Below are positions 48,333 to 60,100 of a stretch of 64,000 bases of DNA, in pieces; position 1 is the first letter of the stretch; each line of letters begins with the position of its first letter. Location of the stretch: the NCBI GenBank assembly GCA_024349245.1, contig JALDNG010002883.1:16073-80072 (forward strand). Reading direction: 5' to 3'. The position numbers and the translations under genes are program-made. A model generated the notes under the pieces. It saw only the letters and a list, made by a program, of their open reading frames with translations, ran no database searches and was not told the origin of the DNA. The stretch comes from Neodontobutis hainanensis. Lineage: Eukaryota > Chordata > Actinopteri > Gobiiformes > Odontobutidae.

Positions 48333-50404
48333 GTGGAGAATTGGGCTTTCTCTAGGTAACTGAGTTATTGTTAGATTAAGTTTTAACTGCAAGGAGAGAG
48401 TTACTACTTGTAGAGTGTTACGAAGGAGGAGCGTAAAACTCAAGCAGACTGTAAAAGAATTTTGAAAATCTGAGTAAAAGTGTAAAAAAAAATGAAGGAA
48501 TAAATTAAAATTTTATTTTATTTAAATTAAAATAAAATTCCAATTAAATTAAAATAAAAGGGGCATTAAGTCAAATAAGTCAGATTGAAAGTAATAAAGA
48601 AAGAATTGTTGAGGTGTAGGTTAGTATAAAGTCTACTTGTGATCGAAGTGACCTTATGTGAGTATTAACAGTGACTATTTAGCAATAGCCTAGTGGTATG
48701 AATGTTAATGAGGGTTGACAGTGCTGGGATGCTGCTGTGTTAATCTGTAAAATTAACAGTGCAGAATCAGTGGGTTTAATCTAACAATTCATGCAGGTAA
48801 TCAGCTTTTACATTACAGCTATGACACAATTCGTGCAGGGTTAAGTCTATTCAGAAGTAACAGCAGAGGTGTCGTAGTGCTAGTAAGCTGTTAGCGTTAG
48901 CATTCCAATTGACAAATCCTGTGTAGATAGGAAAGTCACAAAACAAGTCTTAAATTGTTAATCAAGCCAAATTAATCAATCAATTTATATGCAAGGTTAG
49001 CATCAAAGATTTCCAAAAGCAGATGCAATGTTAATTAAAAATGTCACAATTGTTAGTTAACTCCTATTGTGCATTCAAAGTTGTTAAACACAGGCAGTTA
49101 TTCTCAAAAGCAATATGGCATTTGCAAACTTGTATATTACAAGAAAAACACATGTATTAACAGAAGCAAAACAGCTTGACAGCAGTTTAGTATTCGTTAA
49201 TAAAGCATAGTAATTCACTTTTTATGTTAAGTTAATCATGCTTTTCAGTGTCAATGAAAGCTTAAATTATTCAGTTAAGTTCTTAAACTTGAATTAGTCA
49301 CTATTTTAAGGAAAAAGTGTAATTCCGTTGAGTGACCACCAGAGAGAGACGTAGAGCTCCTCTCAGAGATTTTTAGAAGTTTCGCACTTCTCTTCCACTA
49401 GGGGGTAGCAGACTTTCTGGAGTCCGTGGTTTACCACTTCTTTCCGCTAGGGGGCAGTTGGACTCTCTTAAGTCTGTTTTTTACCACTTCTTTCCGCTAG
49501 GGGCAGTTGGAACTACAATGAGTTTAGTTTCCGGTGACGTCAGAGTCACGCCCCTTGCTAGACGCGGAGTGTCAATGGCTTGTTAGCCTCACTTTAGCTG
49601 TAGACTTTGGAGGGGTAAAACCGCTCCTACACAGCCACTTTACAACACAGCAGCGCTCTGAAAAGCGCAATTTCCAACACAGCAGTGCTGTGGATAAAAC
49701 AACGTTTCACAAAGCACTACACGGGCCACGTGGGCCAAGACTTTGTATATACACTTGTTGCACAATGCAAACAGGTCCTTTGTCTGTGTGTAACTGGAGT
49801 TCTGACGCGGGTAGCTAATCCGCTCAGGAGTTCTCCCAACCAAGTTTTTAATTCGTCTGACACAATATGAACAGAGAAATTACTTGGTTTTACAAGTTTA
49901 TCTAAATAACTGGAGCATCGCAGATTATTTATTAACTTGCAGAACGCGTTATTAGACAACTTATGCTAAAATTCTAGAACATCTTAGAATTAGCTGTTGT
50001 TAGGCCTTATAAAAATTACACGTCCTTACGTGTCACAAATGCATTTAATCAATCCGGCTCTCTGGCCTTTGTTCACAAACTTCACTAAGATTCAATCTTC
50101 CACTGAATACTTAGCAAGCTGGCAAATTCGCATACATTAATAATTTCTGCTTGGATTGCTCAGCAGAAATGTACGTACAAGTTTCAAAACATATCTCAGA
50201 ATTATGAAATATCAGGCCAGCTGGTATTCTCAAATCCCGGACACACAATTTCACAAGCGCTTAATATCAAACAGCAACACAACACACATTTTGCTCAAAC
50301 ACATTAATTAGTTTTGGATAAGACTTAGCTCTTCAGCGGACAGAGATTTATGTAAAAGACTTTTAGATGTTACTTATTTCAGTGTTTACAAGACCGGATC
50401 TTTC
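48333..50404 (-). other. Provirus leader, non-coding
   Basis: About 2 kb between PBS and gag with no supported gene. It holds a T-rich/A-rich stretch near 48,490-48,560, three tandem ~50-bp repeats near 49,370-49,515, and sequence shared with the leader of the deleted ERV. Short frames at 49,534-49,959 are spurious. Confidence 0.7.
49395..49506 (+). promoter_or_regulatory. Three tandem CTCF-like motifs in provirus leader
   Basis: CCACTAGGGGGTAGC (49395-49409), CCGCTAGGGGGCAG (49444-49457) and CCGCTAGGGGCAG (49494-49506), spaced 49-50 bp, all on the + strand, which is antisense to the provirus. The middle copy fits the vertebrate CTCF core CC(A/G)(C/G)(T/C)AGGGGGC(A/G) well; the third lacks one G. 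Two related copies stand in the deleted ERV leader (about 19313-19324 and 19360-19371). Confidence 0.5.
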
Positions 50405-50422
50405 CGAGCCTCACGGGCTCCA
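50405..50422 (-). promoter_or_regulatory. Candidate primer-binding site of provirus
   Basis: On the minus strand TGGAGCCCGTGAGGCTCG begins 8 nt after the 5' LTR. GAGCC and GGCTC inside it are complementary. Primer tRNA not identified. Confidence 0.55.
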
Positions 50423-50430
50423 AAAAATAC

Positions 50431-52374
50431 TGTAGTGAATATGGTCTCGTTGATGAATAATTAATATGAATATGAATTATGAAAATTAATAATTAATATT
50501 TTGTTTATGAAAATATTAATTTCTTTCGGGGCACCACCTTAGTTTTAACAGTTCTAAGGAAACTGATTATGTTTGATAAGTCTCAATACTGAAGGAATGA
50601 ATCCTAACTCGTTTTCAGACCAAATCTTAATTAAACAATGAAACAAGAAATGTCTTTATGGGGTTTTATTAAAGATTATAAAAATTAAAATATGAATAAT
50701 AACAGTGGAGAGGACATAAAGGGATAATTAGGGCAAATGATGAAAATAAAACATTGATTGACGATGGCACAATGGTTATACCTTTGATGGAACAGAAAGT
50801 TTAATTCTTTTGAATTTTTTTAATTACCTAGAGTTCTTACGGAGAGAAAAAGGGAAGTTTAAATGACTTAGCTCAAAGGAACTATTGACGGGTTTTGTAT
50901 GGTGTAAGGGAAGAGGTTCTGCTGGGCCTTTTAAAGACAAATTACAGGGTTACACCGCCAACTTCTGTGTCACGTGCTAACTCACTCTGTCGATTGGTGG
51001 TTCGTGCCAGTCGTCCGAGAAGGGCAAGATCCAAAGGTCCGCTTTAGAACTTCCCCGCGGGTTAAACTGGACGGTTCCCAAGCAACGAGATGGTTGTCAC
51101 GTGTCCACTGATCCCACGGGCCTTGGAGCTCCGTCGTCGGGAAAGAAAGGCGTTCTGTTATTGTCTTTGAGTAAGAGGGCCTCTGCCAGCAGTCGAGACT
51201 AAAGTCTTTAACAAAAAGTGTTCGTTGAAGAAGCTTAAACTGGTCTTTTCTTGATTAACGAGGGCTGTTTGTTTAGCGGACTCGTTTTAACTTAAAGAAC
51301 TACAAAATTTTCACTTCCGTCGTGGTTACGTAGTTCCGTAAAAGTTTTCAAAACAAAATATCAAATGCGTTGAGTCGTCAAAAATAAAGTCACTTAACAC
51401 AGGACTGTGTTACGTGGTTTCAAGCTTAAAAGTTACGGCGATAAATACAAAAACTTAGTAGAAAAGTAGACAAGATTACGCGAACAAGAGTGTGCAAAGC
51501 GTTGCGAAAAGAGAAGAGTACAGAAACGAGTTTAACATGAAGAAGAAGCGGCTAAACTAGAATTTCCGCGCGCACCATCTTTTCTACTGGCGAAAGAGGC
51601 GTGTTTCACACGGTTTGGGGAAAGAGGCGTTTACTGAAAGTTTTGGAGTTTTTAATAAACTTTCTCTGTCCCATCAAATAAACAACTTAAACACATTTTA
51701 AGAACGTATTGCTTCTGCATTGTATCATATCTGTATGGGGAATATCGTTACCAATCTTTAAAGACTAAACACATATTACATTATTCGTTGCTTGACCTGA
51801 AAACAGAACAATTCATTTTATTACACAGCCAGCTGTAAGGATGAAGCAGAAAGTATTCTTTTATATAGCTATCACTCTGGATCCTGAAAAGGAAAAATGG
51901 TGAGGTTTGCATAGTTACGAACAATCCTTTAATACACAGAAATGGAACAGAACGAAGAATTGTATCTAGTTTCGAAGCAGAGTCATTACTCTGTTCAACC
52001 AAAGGAGGGCAATGTTCAATCACTTGTAGAGTCCTGAAACAAAGAGACATTCCTTTCTCAGGTCTGGTGCATCTCAATACACAAATCATATATTTAAATG
52101 TCAATTCTGGTGCCGGGGTCTGGTCGGCCAACAGATAGCCCCCTTCAGGTTCTTTGAAGTGTTGAAAACAAAGTCGTTAATTTAGTTTCACTTTTCCGTG
52201 AACTTTCTTAGAGCAACATCGAGCATCTGGTGGGAATTAACACAGGGTTGTTAATTAGGTCTTCTGTCTTCTCCTCGGCCTGAATCAACAAAAACGGCCA
52301 GGTCTTTAAAAGTTCAGAGTTGTAATTCTTTATCCTCTGAGAGGTGTTAGTCCCTGGTACGAAGAGACACTACA
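50431..52374 (-). repeat. 5' LTR of provirus
   Basis: 1,944 bp. It ends CACTACA on the low-coordinate side and starts TGTAGTGTCTC at 52374. Polyadenylation signal at 50665-50670. Flanked at 52375-52378 by the TSD CTGA. Contains the same U3 open frame as the 3' LTR (51781-52131 including the TTG extension). Confidence 0.92.
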
Positions 52375-53093
52375 CTGATGCCATCTTAATTGGTACACCA
52401 CATCAACTTCGCACTTCAACCATCACTAGCATCACTTTTTCCTGCCGTAATATATCCCTCTCCACATCGGTCAGTAATTTAGGTGTCAAAATGGATCCTC
52501 ATCTCACCTTTGACACCCACATTAAACACCTATGCAAGACCTCATTCTTTCATCTCAAGAACATCGCCAGACTCCGTCCAATACTCAGCATGGAGGATGC
52601 AGAGAAGCTCGTACATGCCTTTGTTTCTTCCAGGCTGGACTACTGTAATGCACTCCTCATCGGGATCTCTGGCAAAAGCATCCAGAGACTTCAGTACATC
52701 CAAAATAGCGCTGCCAGAATCCTGATGAGGGTGCGCAAGCATGAACACATCACCCCCATCCTGAAATTTCTTCACTGGCTCCCTGTCTCACTGAGAATTG
52801 TGTATAAAGTTTCCCTCCTCACCCATCAGTGTATTCACGGACATGCCCCCCTCTACCTGCAGGAACTTCTCACCCACCCGACCTTTTCGCACTCTGCACG
52901 CACTCTTCGTTCTGCAAACTCAAACATCCTCCAAATTCCCAGAACAAAACTTTGCAGCATGGGTGATAGGGCCTTTTCATCGGCTGCTCCGAGGCTGTGG
53001 AATACCCTCCCGGACTACCTGAGGGCCCCACAGACTACTGATGCTTTTAAACGCAACCTAAAAACATTTCTTTTTACAAAAGCTTTTCAATGA
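52375..53093 (+). pseudogene. LINE ORF2 C-terminal region
   Basis: An open frame of about 239 codons with SNLGVKMDPHLTFDTHI, SRLDYCNALL, QNSAARIL, LHWLPV, LLTHQCIHGHAP and LWNTLPDYLR. This is the conserved region after RT in L2/CR1/Rex1-type elements. It is uninterrupted here, so the 3' half of the LINE is better preserved than the 5' half. It is separated from its own RT domain by the provirus. Confidence 0.9.
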
Positions 53094-53217
53094 ACGTTTT
53101 TAGGTTTTCGTCGTTTTGTTTTCTTTTATATTGAATTACTTTGATATGCGCTGTAGCACTTTGAGATTGTACAAATGTAAAGTGCATTACAAATAAAATT
53201 TATTATTATTATTATTA
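52375..53217 (+). mobile_element. L2-type LINE, 3' part
   Basis: Continues the LINE cut at 36517. The coding region ends in TGA at 53091-53093. The 3' UTR has TGTAGCACTTTGAGATTG, AATAAA (53192-53197) and an (ATT)n tail, as is common in fish L2 elements. The array resumes at 53218 with TAAAGCATGTCT. Confidence 0.9.
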
Positions 53218-53782
53218 TAAAGCATGTCTAGAGTGTTTTCTAATACTCATATACAGTCTGTTCTAATGCTCGTCCACAATCTGTTAAACTGCACCTCTAG
53301 AGTCTGTTCTAAAGCATGTCTACAGTGTTTTCTAATACTCATATACAGTCTGTTCTAATGCTCATGTACAGTCTGTAGTACTGCACCTAGTCTATTCTTC
53401 TGCACATTGTCAGTCTGTTTTACTGGATGTTTACAGTCATTTCTAATGCAAGTCTACAGTCTGTACTTCTGCTCTACTGCAGTCTGTTCTACTGCACCTC
53501 TACAGTCTGTTTTACTGCTCATATACAGTCTGTTCTAATGCACATCTAGAGTCTGTTCTAATGAAAGTCTACATTTTGTACTACTGCTCACCTACAGTCT
53601 GTTCTTCTGCACGTCTACAGTCTGTTCTGATAAACTTCTACAGTCTGTTCTACTGCATATCTACAGTCTATACTACTGCACTTTTAAAGTCTGTTCTAAT
53701 GCACATCTACAGTCTTTTCTAATGCAAGTCTAATGTTTGTACTACTGCTCATCTACGGTCTGTTCTACTGCAGGTCTACAGT
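53218..53782 (+). repeat. 23-bp satellite array between LINE and SINE
   Basis: Counterpart of about 11,573-12,068 in copy A, with the same unusual monomers (TAGTACTGCACCTAGTC, TTACTGGATGTTTACAG). Confidence 0.92.
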
Positions 53783-54140
53783 TAATGGATTGGATTTATA
53801 TTGCGCTTTTCTCCCAAGGGACCAAGGGACTCAAAGCGCCCACAAGCCGTCCATTATTCATTCATACACAGTCACACACTGGTGATGGTAACTACAACTG
53901 TAGCCACAGATGCCCTAGGGCAGACTGACAGAGACGTGGCAGCCATTTTGACCCTAAGGCCTCTTTGACCATCACCACATACATTCACTGAACATTCTTA
54001 AACATTCATACGAGGCAAGGTGGGTTAAGTGTCTTGCCCAAGGACACAACGACAGAATGAATTGTGGGGGAGGCGGGAATCGAACACACTACCTTCCGGT
54101 TGAAAGACGACCGCTCTACCACTGAGCCACTGACGCCCTA
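53783..54140 (-). mobile_element. tRNA-derived SINE with L2-like tail (copy B)
   Basis: Same element and site as 12069-12402. A box 54114-54129, B box 54076-54085 on the minus strand; TACAGT flanks at 53777-53782 and 54141-54146. It has about 25 bp (AGACGTGGCAGCCATTTTGA region) that copy A lacks. Confidence 0.85.
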
Positions 54141-57100
54141 TACAGTCTGTTATAATGAACGTCTACAGTCTGTTCTACTGCACATCTACAGTCTGTACTA
54201 CTGCACCTCTACAGTCTGTTCTAAAGCATGTCTAGAGAGTTTTCTAATACTAATATAAAGTCTGTTCTAATGCTCGTCTACAGTCTGAACTACTGCACCA
54301 CTAAAGTCTATTCCTCTGAAGCATTGTCAGTCTGTTCTACTGCAAGTCTACAGTCTGTTCTAATGCCAGTCTAGAGTGTGTACTACTGCGGCTCCACAGT
54401 CTGTTCTACTGCACATCTACAATCTCTTCTACTGCACATGTACAGTCTGTTCTAATGGTCGTCTACAGTCAGTTCTAATGCTCGTCTACAATCAGTTCTA
54501 AAGCCATTCTAGAGTCTGTACTACTGCTGCTATGAAGTCTGTTCAACTGCACGTCTACAATCTGTTCAACTGCACCACTACAGTCTGTTCTATTGTACGC
54601 CTACAGTCTGTTCTACTGCACGACTATAGTCTCTTTTAATAAACGTCTACAGTTTCCTCTAATGCACATCTACAGTCTGTTCTACTGGATGTCTACAGTC
54701 TTTTCTAATAATTGTCTAGAGTCTGTTCTACTGCACGTCTACAGTCTCTTTTCATAATTGTCAACTTTCTGTACTACTGCACCTCTACAGTCTGTTCTAC
54801 TGCACATCTACAGTTTGTTCTACTGCACATCTACAGTCTGTTCTAATGCAAGTCCACAGTCTGTTCTACTCTTTGTCTACTATAAACTGTTGTGATAATT
54901 GTCGACATTCTGTACTACTGCATCTCTACAATTTGTTCTACTTCACAACTACATTATGTTCTTATGCACGCGTCTATTGTCTGTTCTAATGCTCGTCCAC
55001 AGTCTGTTCTAATGCAGGTCTTTAGTCTGTAAAACTGCACAAATACAGACTGTTCTACTGGACGTCTACAATCAGTTCTAATGCTCGTCTACAGTCTGTT
55101 CTATTGTACGTCTACAGTCTGTTCTAATGCACATCTACAGTCTGTTCTACTGGGCGTTTACAGTCTGTTCTAATGCTCGTCTACAGTCAGTTCTAAAGCC
55201 AAACTAGAGTCTGTACTACTGCTGCTGCTCTGAAGTCTGTTCAACTCCAAGTCTACAGTCTGTTCTAATGCCATTTTACAGTCTGTACCTCTGCTCTACT
55301 GAAGTCTGTTCTATTGCACTTCTACAGTCTTTTTACTGCATATCTACAGTCTGTTCTACTGCACATCTACAGTCTGTTCTAATGCAAGTCTACAGTCTAT
55401 ACTACTGCTCATCTACAGTCTGTTCTACTGCACGTCTACAGTCTCTACTACTGCACTTCTAAAGTCTGTTTTAATGCACATCTACAGTCTCTTCTAATGC
55501 AAGTCTACAGTCTTTACTACTGCTCATCTACGGTCTTTTCTACTGCAGGTCTAAAATCTCTTCTAATAAATGTTTACAGTCTGTTCAACTGCAAGTCTAC
55601 AGTCTGTTCAACTGCACCTCTACAGTCTGTTCTAATGCTCGTCTACAGTCTGTATTACTGCACCTCTACAGTCTGTTCTAAAGCATGTCTAGAGTGTTTT
55701 GTAATACTTATATACAGTCTGTTCTAATGCTCGTCTACAGTCTGTACTACTCCATCTCTACAGTCTATTCTTCTGCACATTGTCAGTCTGTTCTACTGGA
55801 CGTTTACAGTCTTTTTAATGCTCATCTACAGTCATTTCTAAAGCCAATCTACTGTCTGTACTTCTGCTGCTCTGAAGTCTGTTTAACTGCAAGTCTACAG
55901 TATGTTCAACTGCACCTCTACAGTCTGTTCTAATGCCAGTTTACAGTCTGTTCTATTGCTCTACTGCAGTCTGTTCTACTGCATGTCTACAGTCTGTTTT
56001 ACTGCACATCTACAGTCTGTTCTAATGCACATCTACAGTCTGTTCCAATGCAAGTCTACAAGTTGTACTACTGCTCATGTACGGTCTGTTCTACTCCACG
56101 TCTACAATCTGTTTTAATAAACGTCTACAGTCTGTTCTGCACATTTACAGTCTGTACTACTGCACTTCTACAGTCTTTTTAATGCTCGTCTACAGTCTGT
56201 ATTACTGCACCTCTACAGTCTGTTGTAAAGCATTTCTAGTAGTGTTTTCTAATACTCATATAGAGTCTGTTCTAATGCTCGTCTACAGTCTGAACTACTA
56301 CATTTCTACAGTCTGTTCTAAAGCATGTCTACAGTGTTTTCTAATACTCATATACAGTCTGTTCTAATGCTCGTCTACAGTCTGTACTACTGCACCTCTA
56401 AAGTCTATTCTTCTGCACATTGTCAGTCTGTTCTACTGGATGTTTACAGTATGTTCTAATGCTTGCCTACAGTCTGTTCTACTGCACGTCTACAGTCTGT
56501 TCTACTGCATGTCTGCAGTCTGTTTTGATAAACGTCTACAGTCTTTTCTACAACACATCTACAGTCTCTACTACTGCACTTCTAAAGTCTGTTTCTAATG
56601 CACATCTACAGTCTGTTCTAATGCACGTCTATAGTCTGTACTACTGCTCATTTATGGTCTGTTCTAGTGCAGGTCTAAAGTCTGTTCTAATAAACGCCTA
56701 CAGTCTATAGTCTGTTCTAATGCTCGTCCACAGTCTGTTCTAATGCTTGTCTTAATTCTGTACTACTGCACATCTACGGTCTTTTCTACTAGATGTCTAC
56801 AGTCTGTTCTAATGCTCGTATACAGTCTGTTGTATTGTACGTCTACAGTCTTTTTAAATGCACATCTACAGTCTGTTCAACTGCACGTCTACAGTCTTTT
56901 CAACTGCACCTCAACAGTCTCTTCTAATGCCAGTTTACAGTCTGTACCTCTGCTCTACTGCAGTCTGTTCTACCGCACGTCTACAGTCTCTTTTTCTGCA
57001 TATCTACAGTCTGTTCTAATGCACATCTACAGTCTGTTCTAATGCAAGTCTATAATCTGTACTACTGCTCATCTACAGTCTGTTCTAATGCGAGTTTATA

Positions 57101-60100
57101 ATCTGTACTACTGCTCATCTACAGTCTGTTCTAATGCAAGTCTACAGTCTGTACTACTGCTCATTTATGGTCTGTTCTACTGCAAGTCTACAGTCTGTTC
57201 TAATAAACGTCTACAGTCTGTTCTACTGCACATTTGAATTCTGTACTACTGCACTTCTACAGTCTGTTCTAATGCTCGTCTACAGTCTGTATTACTGCAC
57301 GTCTACAGTCATTTTAACTGCACCTCAACAGTCTGTTCTAATGCCAGTTTACATTCTTTACCTCTGCTCTACTGCAGTCTGTTCTACTGCACGTCTACAG
57401 TCTGTTTTACTGCTCATATACAGTCTGTTCTACTGCACGACTACAGTCTGTTCTAAAGCCAGTCTAGAGTCTGTTCTACTGCTGCTCTGAAGTCTTTTCA
57501 ACTGCATGTCTATAGTCTGTTCAACTGCACCTCTACGACTTTTCTATTGTATGTCTACATTCTGTTCTAATGCACATCTACAGTCTGTTCTAATGCTCGT
57601 CTACAGCCTCTACTAACGGACCTTTAAATTATTTTCTTCTGCAGCATCATTAGACTGATTTACTGGACATCTACAGTCTGTTCTAATACACGTCTATAGT
57701 CTGTTCAAATACTCGTCCACAGTCTGTTCTAATGCATTCTGTACTACTGCACATCTATAGTCTGTTCTATTGCTCGAATACAGTCTGTTCTAATGCCCAA
57801 AAAGTCTTTACTACTCCACCTCTACAGTTTGTTCTACATCTCCTCTACAGTCTGTTCTACTGCAGCTCTACAGTCTGTTTTAATGCCAGTCTAGAGTCTG
57901 TACTACTGCTGCTCTGCAGCCTGTTCTACTGCAAGTCTACATTCTGTTCTACTGCACATCTACAGTCTGTTCTAATGCACATCTACAGTCTGTTCTAATG
58001 CTCGTCTACAGTCTGAACTACTGCACCTCTACAATCTGTTCTAAAGCATGTCTACAGTGTTTTCTAATACTCATATACTGTCTGTTCTAATCCTCATCTA
58101 CAGTCTGTACTACTGCACCTCTAGAGTCTATTCTTCTGCACATTCTCAGTCTGTTCTACAGGTTGTTTACTGTTTGTTCTAATGCTCGTCTACAGTCTCT
58201 TCCAAAGCCAATCTAGAGTCTGTTCTACTTCTGCTCTGAAGTCTATTCAACTGCACATCTACAGTCTGTTCAACTGCACCTCTACAGTCTTTTCTATTGT
58301 TAATAGATAATAATTGTCTAGAGTCTGTTATACTGCACGTCTACAGTCTCTTTTAATAATTGTCAACTTTCTGTACTACTGCACCTCTACAGTCTCTTCT
58401 ACTGCACATCTACAGTTTGTTCTAATGGTCGTCTAGAGTCTGTACTACTGGAACTCTACAGTCTGTTCTAAAACAAGTCTACAGTCTTTTCTAATACTCA
58501 TGTACAGTCTGTTCTAATGCTCGTGTAAAGTCTTAACTACTGCCCTCTACAGTCTATTCTTTTGCACATCTACAGTCTGTTCTAATGCACATCTACAATC
58601 TGTTCTAATGGAATTCTCCAGTCTGTACTACTTCTCGTCTACAGTTTGTTCTACTGCACGTCTACAGTCTATTCTAAAAACGTCTACAGTCTGTACTACT
58701 GCACATCTACAGTTTGTCCTAAAGCATGTCTAGAGTGTTTTCTAATACTAATATACAGTCTGTTTTAATGCTCGTCTACAGTCTGTACAACTGCACCTCT
58801 ACTGCCTGTTCTAAAGCATGTCTAGAGTGTTGTCTAATATTCATATAGAGTCTGTTCTAATGCTCATCTACAGTCTGAACTACTGCACCTCTACAGTCTG
58901 TTCTAAAGCTCATCTACAGTCTGTTCTAAAGCCAATCTAGAGTCTGTACTACTGCTGCTCTAAAGTCTGTTCAACTGCACGTCTACAGTCTGGTCTACTG
59001 CACATCTACAGTTTGTTTTAATGCTCGTCTACAGTCTGTACTACTGCACCTCTACAGTCTCTTCTAAGGCATGTCTACAGTCTTTTCTAATAGTCATGTA
59101 CAGGCTGTTCTAATCCTCGTGTAAAGTCTCAACTACTGCAACTCTTCAGTCTATTCTTCTGCACCTCGTCAGTCTGTTCTACTGCACGTCTACAGTCTGT
59201 TCTAATGCACATCTACAGTCTGTTCTAATGTAAGTCTACAGTCTGTACTATTGCTCTACTACAGTCTCGTCCACTGCACGTCTACAGTCTGTTTTACTGC
59301 ATATCTACAGTCTGTTCTAATGTACATCTACTGTCTGTTCTAATGCAAGCCTACAGTCTATACTACTGCTTATCTACAGTCTGTTCTACTGCGTCTACAG
59401 TCTGTTCTAATGCACATCTACAGTCTGTTCTAATGTAAGTCTACAGTCTGTACTATTGCTCATCTACTCTCTGTTCACCTGCACCTCTACAGTCTGTTCT
59501 AATGCCAGTTTACAGTCTGTACTACTTCTCTACTACAGTCTCGTCCACTGCACGTCTACAGTCTGTTCTATTACACATCTACAGTCTCTACTACTGCACT
59601 TCTAAAGTCTGTTCTAATGCACATCTACACTCTCTTCTAATGTTTGTCTACAGTCTGTACTACTGCATTTCTACAGTCTATTCTTCTGCACATTGTCAGT
59701 CTGTTCTACTGGATGTTTACAGTCTGTTCTAATGCTCGTCTACAGTCAGTTTTACAGTCTGTTTTAATGCAAGTCTATAGTCTGTTTTACTACTCATCTA
59801 CGGTCTGTTCTTTTGCAGGTCTACAGTCTGTGCTAATAAACGTCTACAGTCTGTTCTACTGCACATCTACAGTCTGTTCTAATGCAAGTCAACAGTCTGT
59901 ATTACTGCTCATCTACAGTCTGTTCTAAAGCATGTCTAGAGTGTTTTCTAATACTCATATACAGTCTGTTCTAATGCATGTCTACAGTCAGAAATACTGC
60001 ACCTTTTACAATCTGTTCTAAAGCATGTGCAGAGTGTTTTGTAAAACTCATATAGAGTCTGTTCTAATACTCGTCTACAGTCTGAACTACTGCAGCTCTA

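Larger units (their letters stand above)
36518..52374 (-). mobile_element. Near-complete endogenous retrovirus, lokiretrovirus-like
   Basis: A 15.9-kb provirus on the minus strand: 5' LTR 50431-52374, PBS region, ~2-kb leader, gag, pol, env, PPT, 3' LTR 36518-38472, with a 4-bp TSD. The order gag-PR-RT-RNaseH-IN-env is retroviral. The Env has the plan of a paramyxovirus-type fusion protein: short N-terminal subunit (~113 codons), basic cleavage site, then long anchored subunit. From published work, Env proteins similar to Mononegavirales fusion proteins characterise lokiretroviruses of fishes and other vertebrates. The assignment is inference from architecture, not a database match. All genes carry stops or frameshifts. 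Confidence 0.85.
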
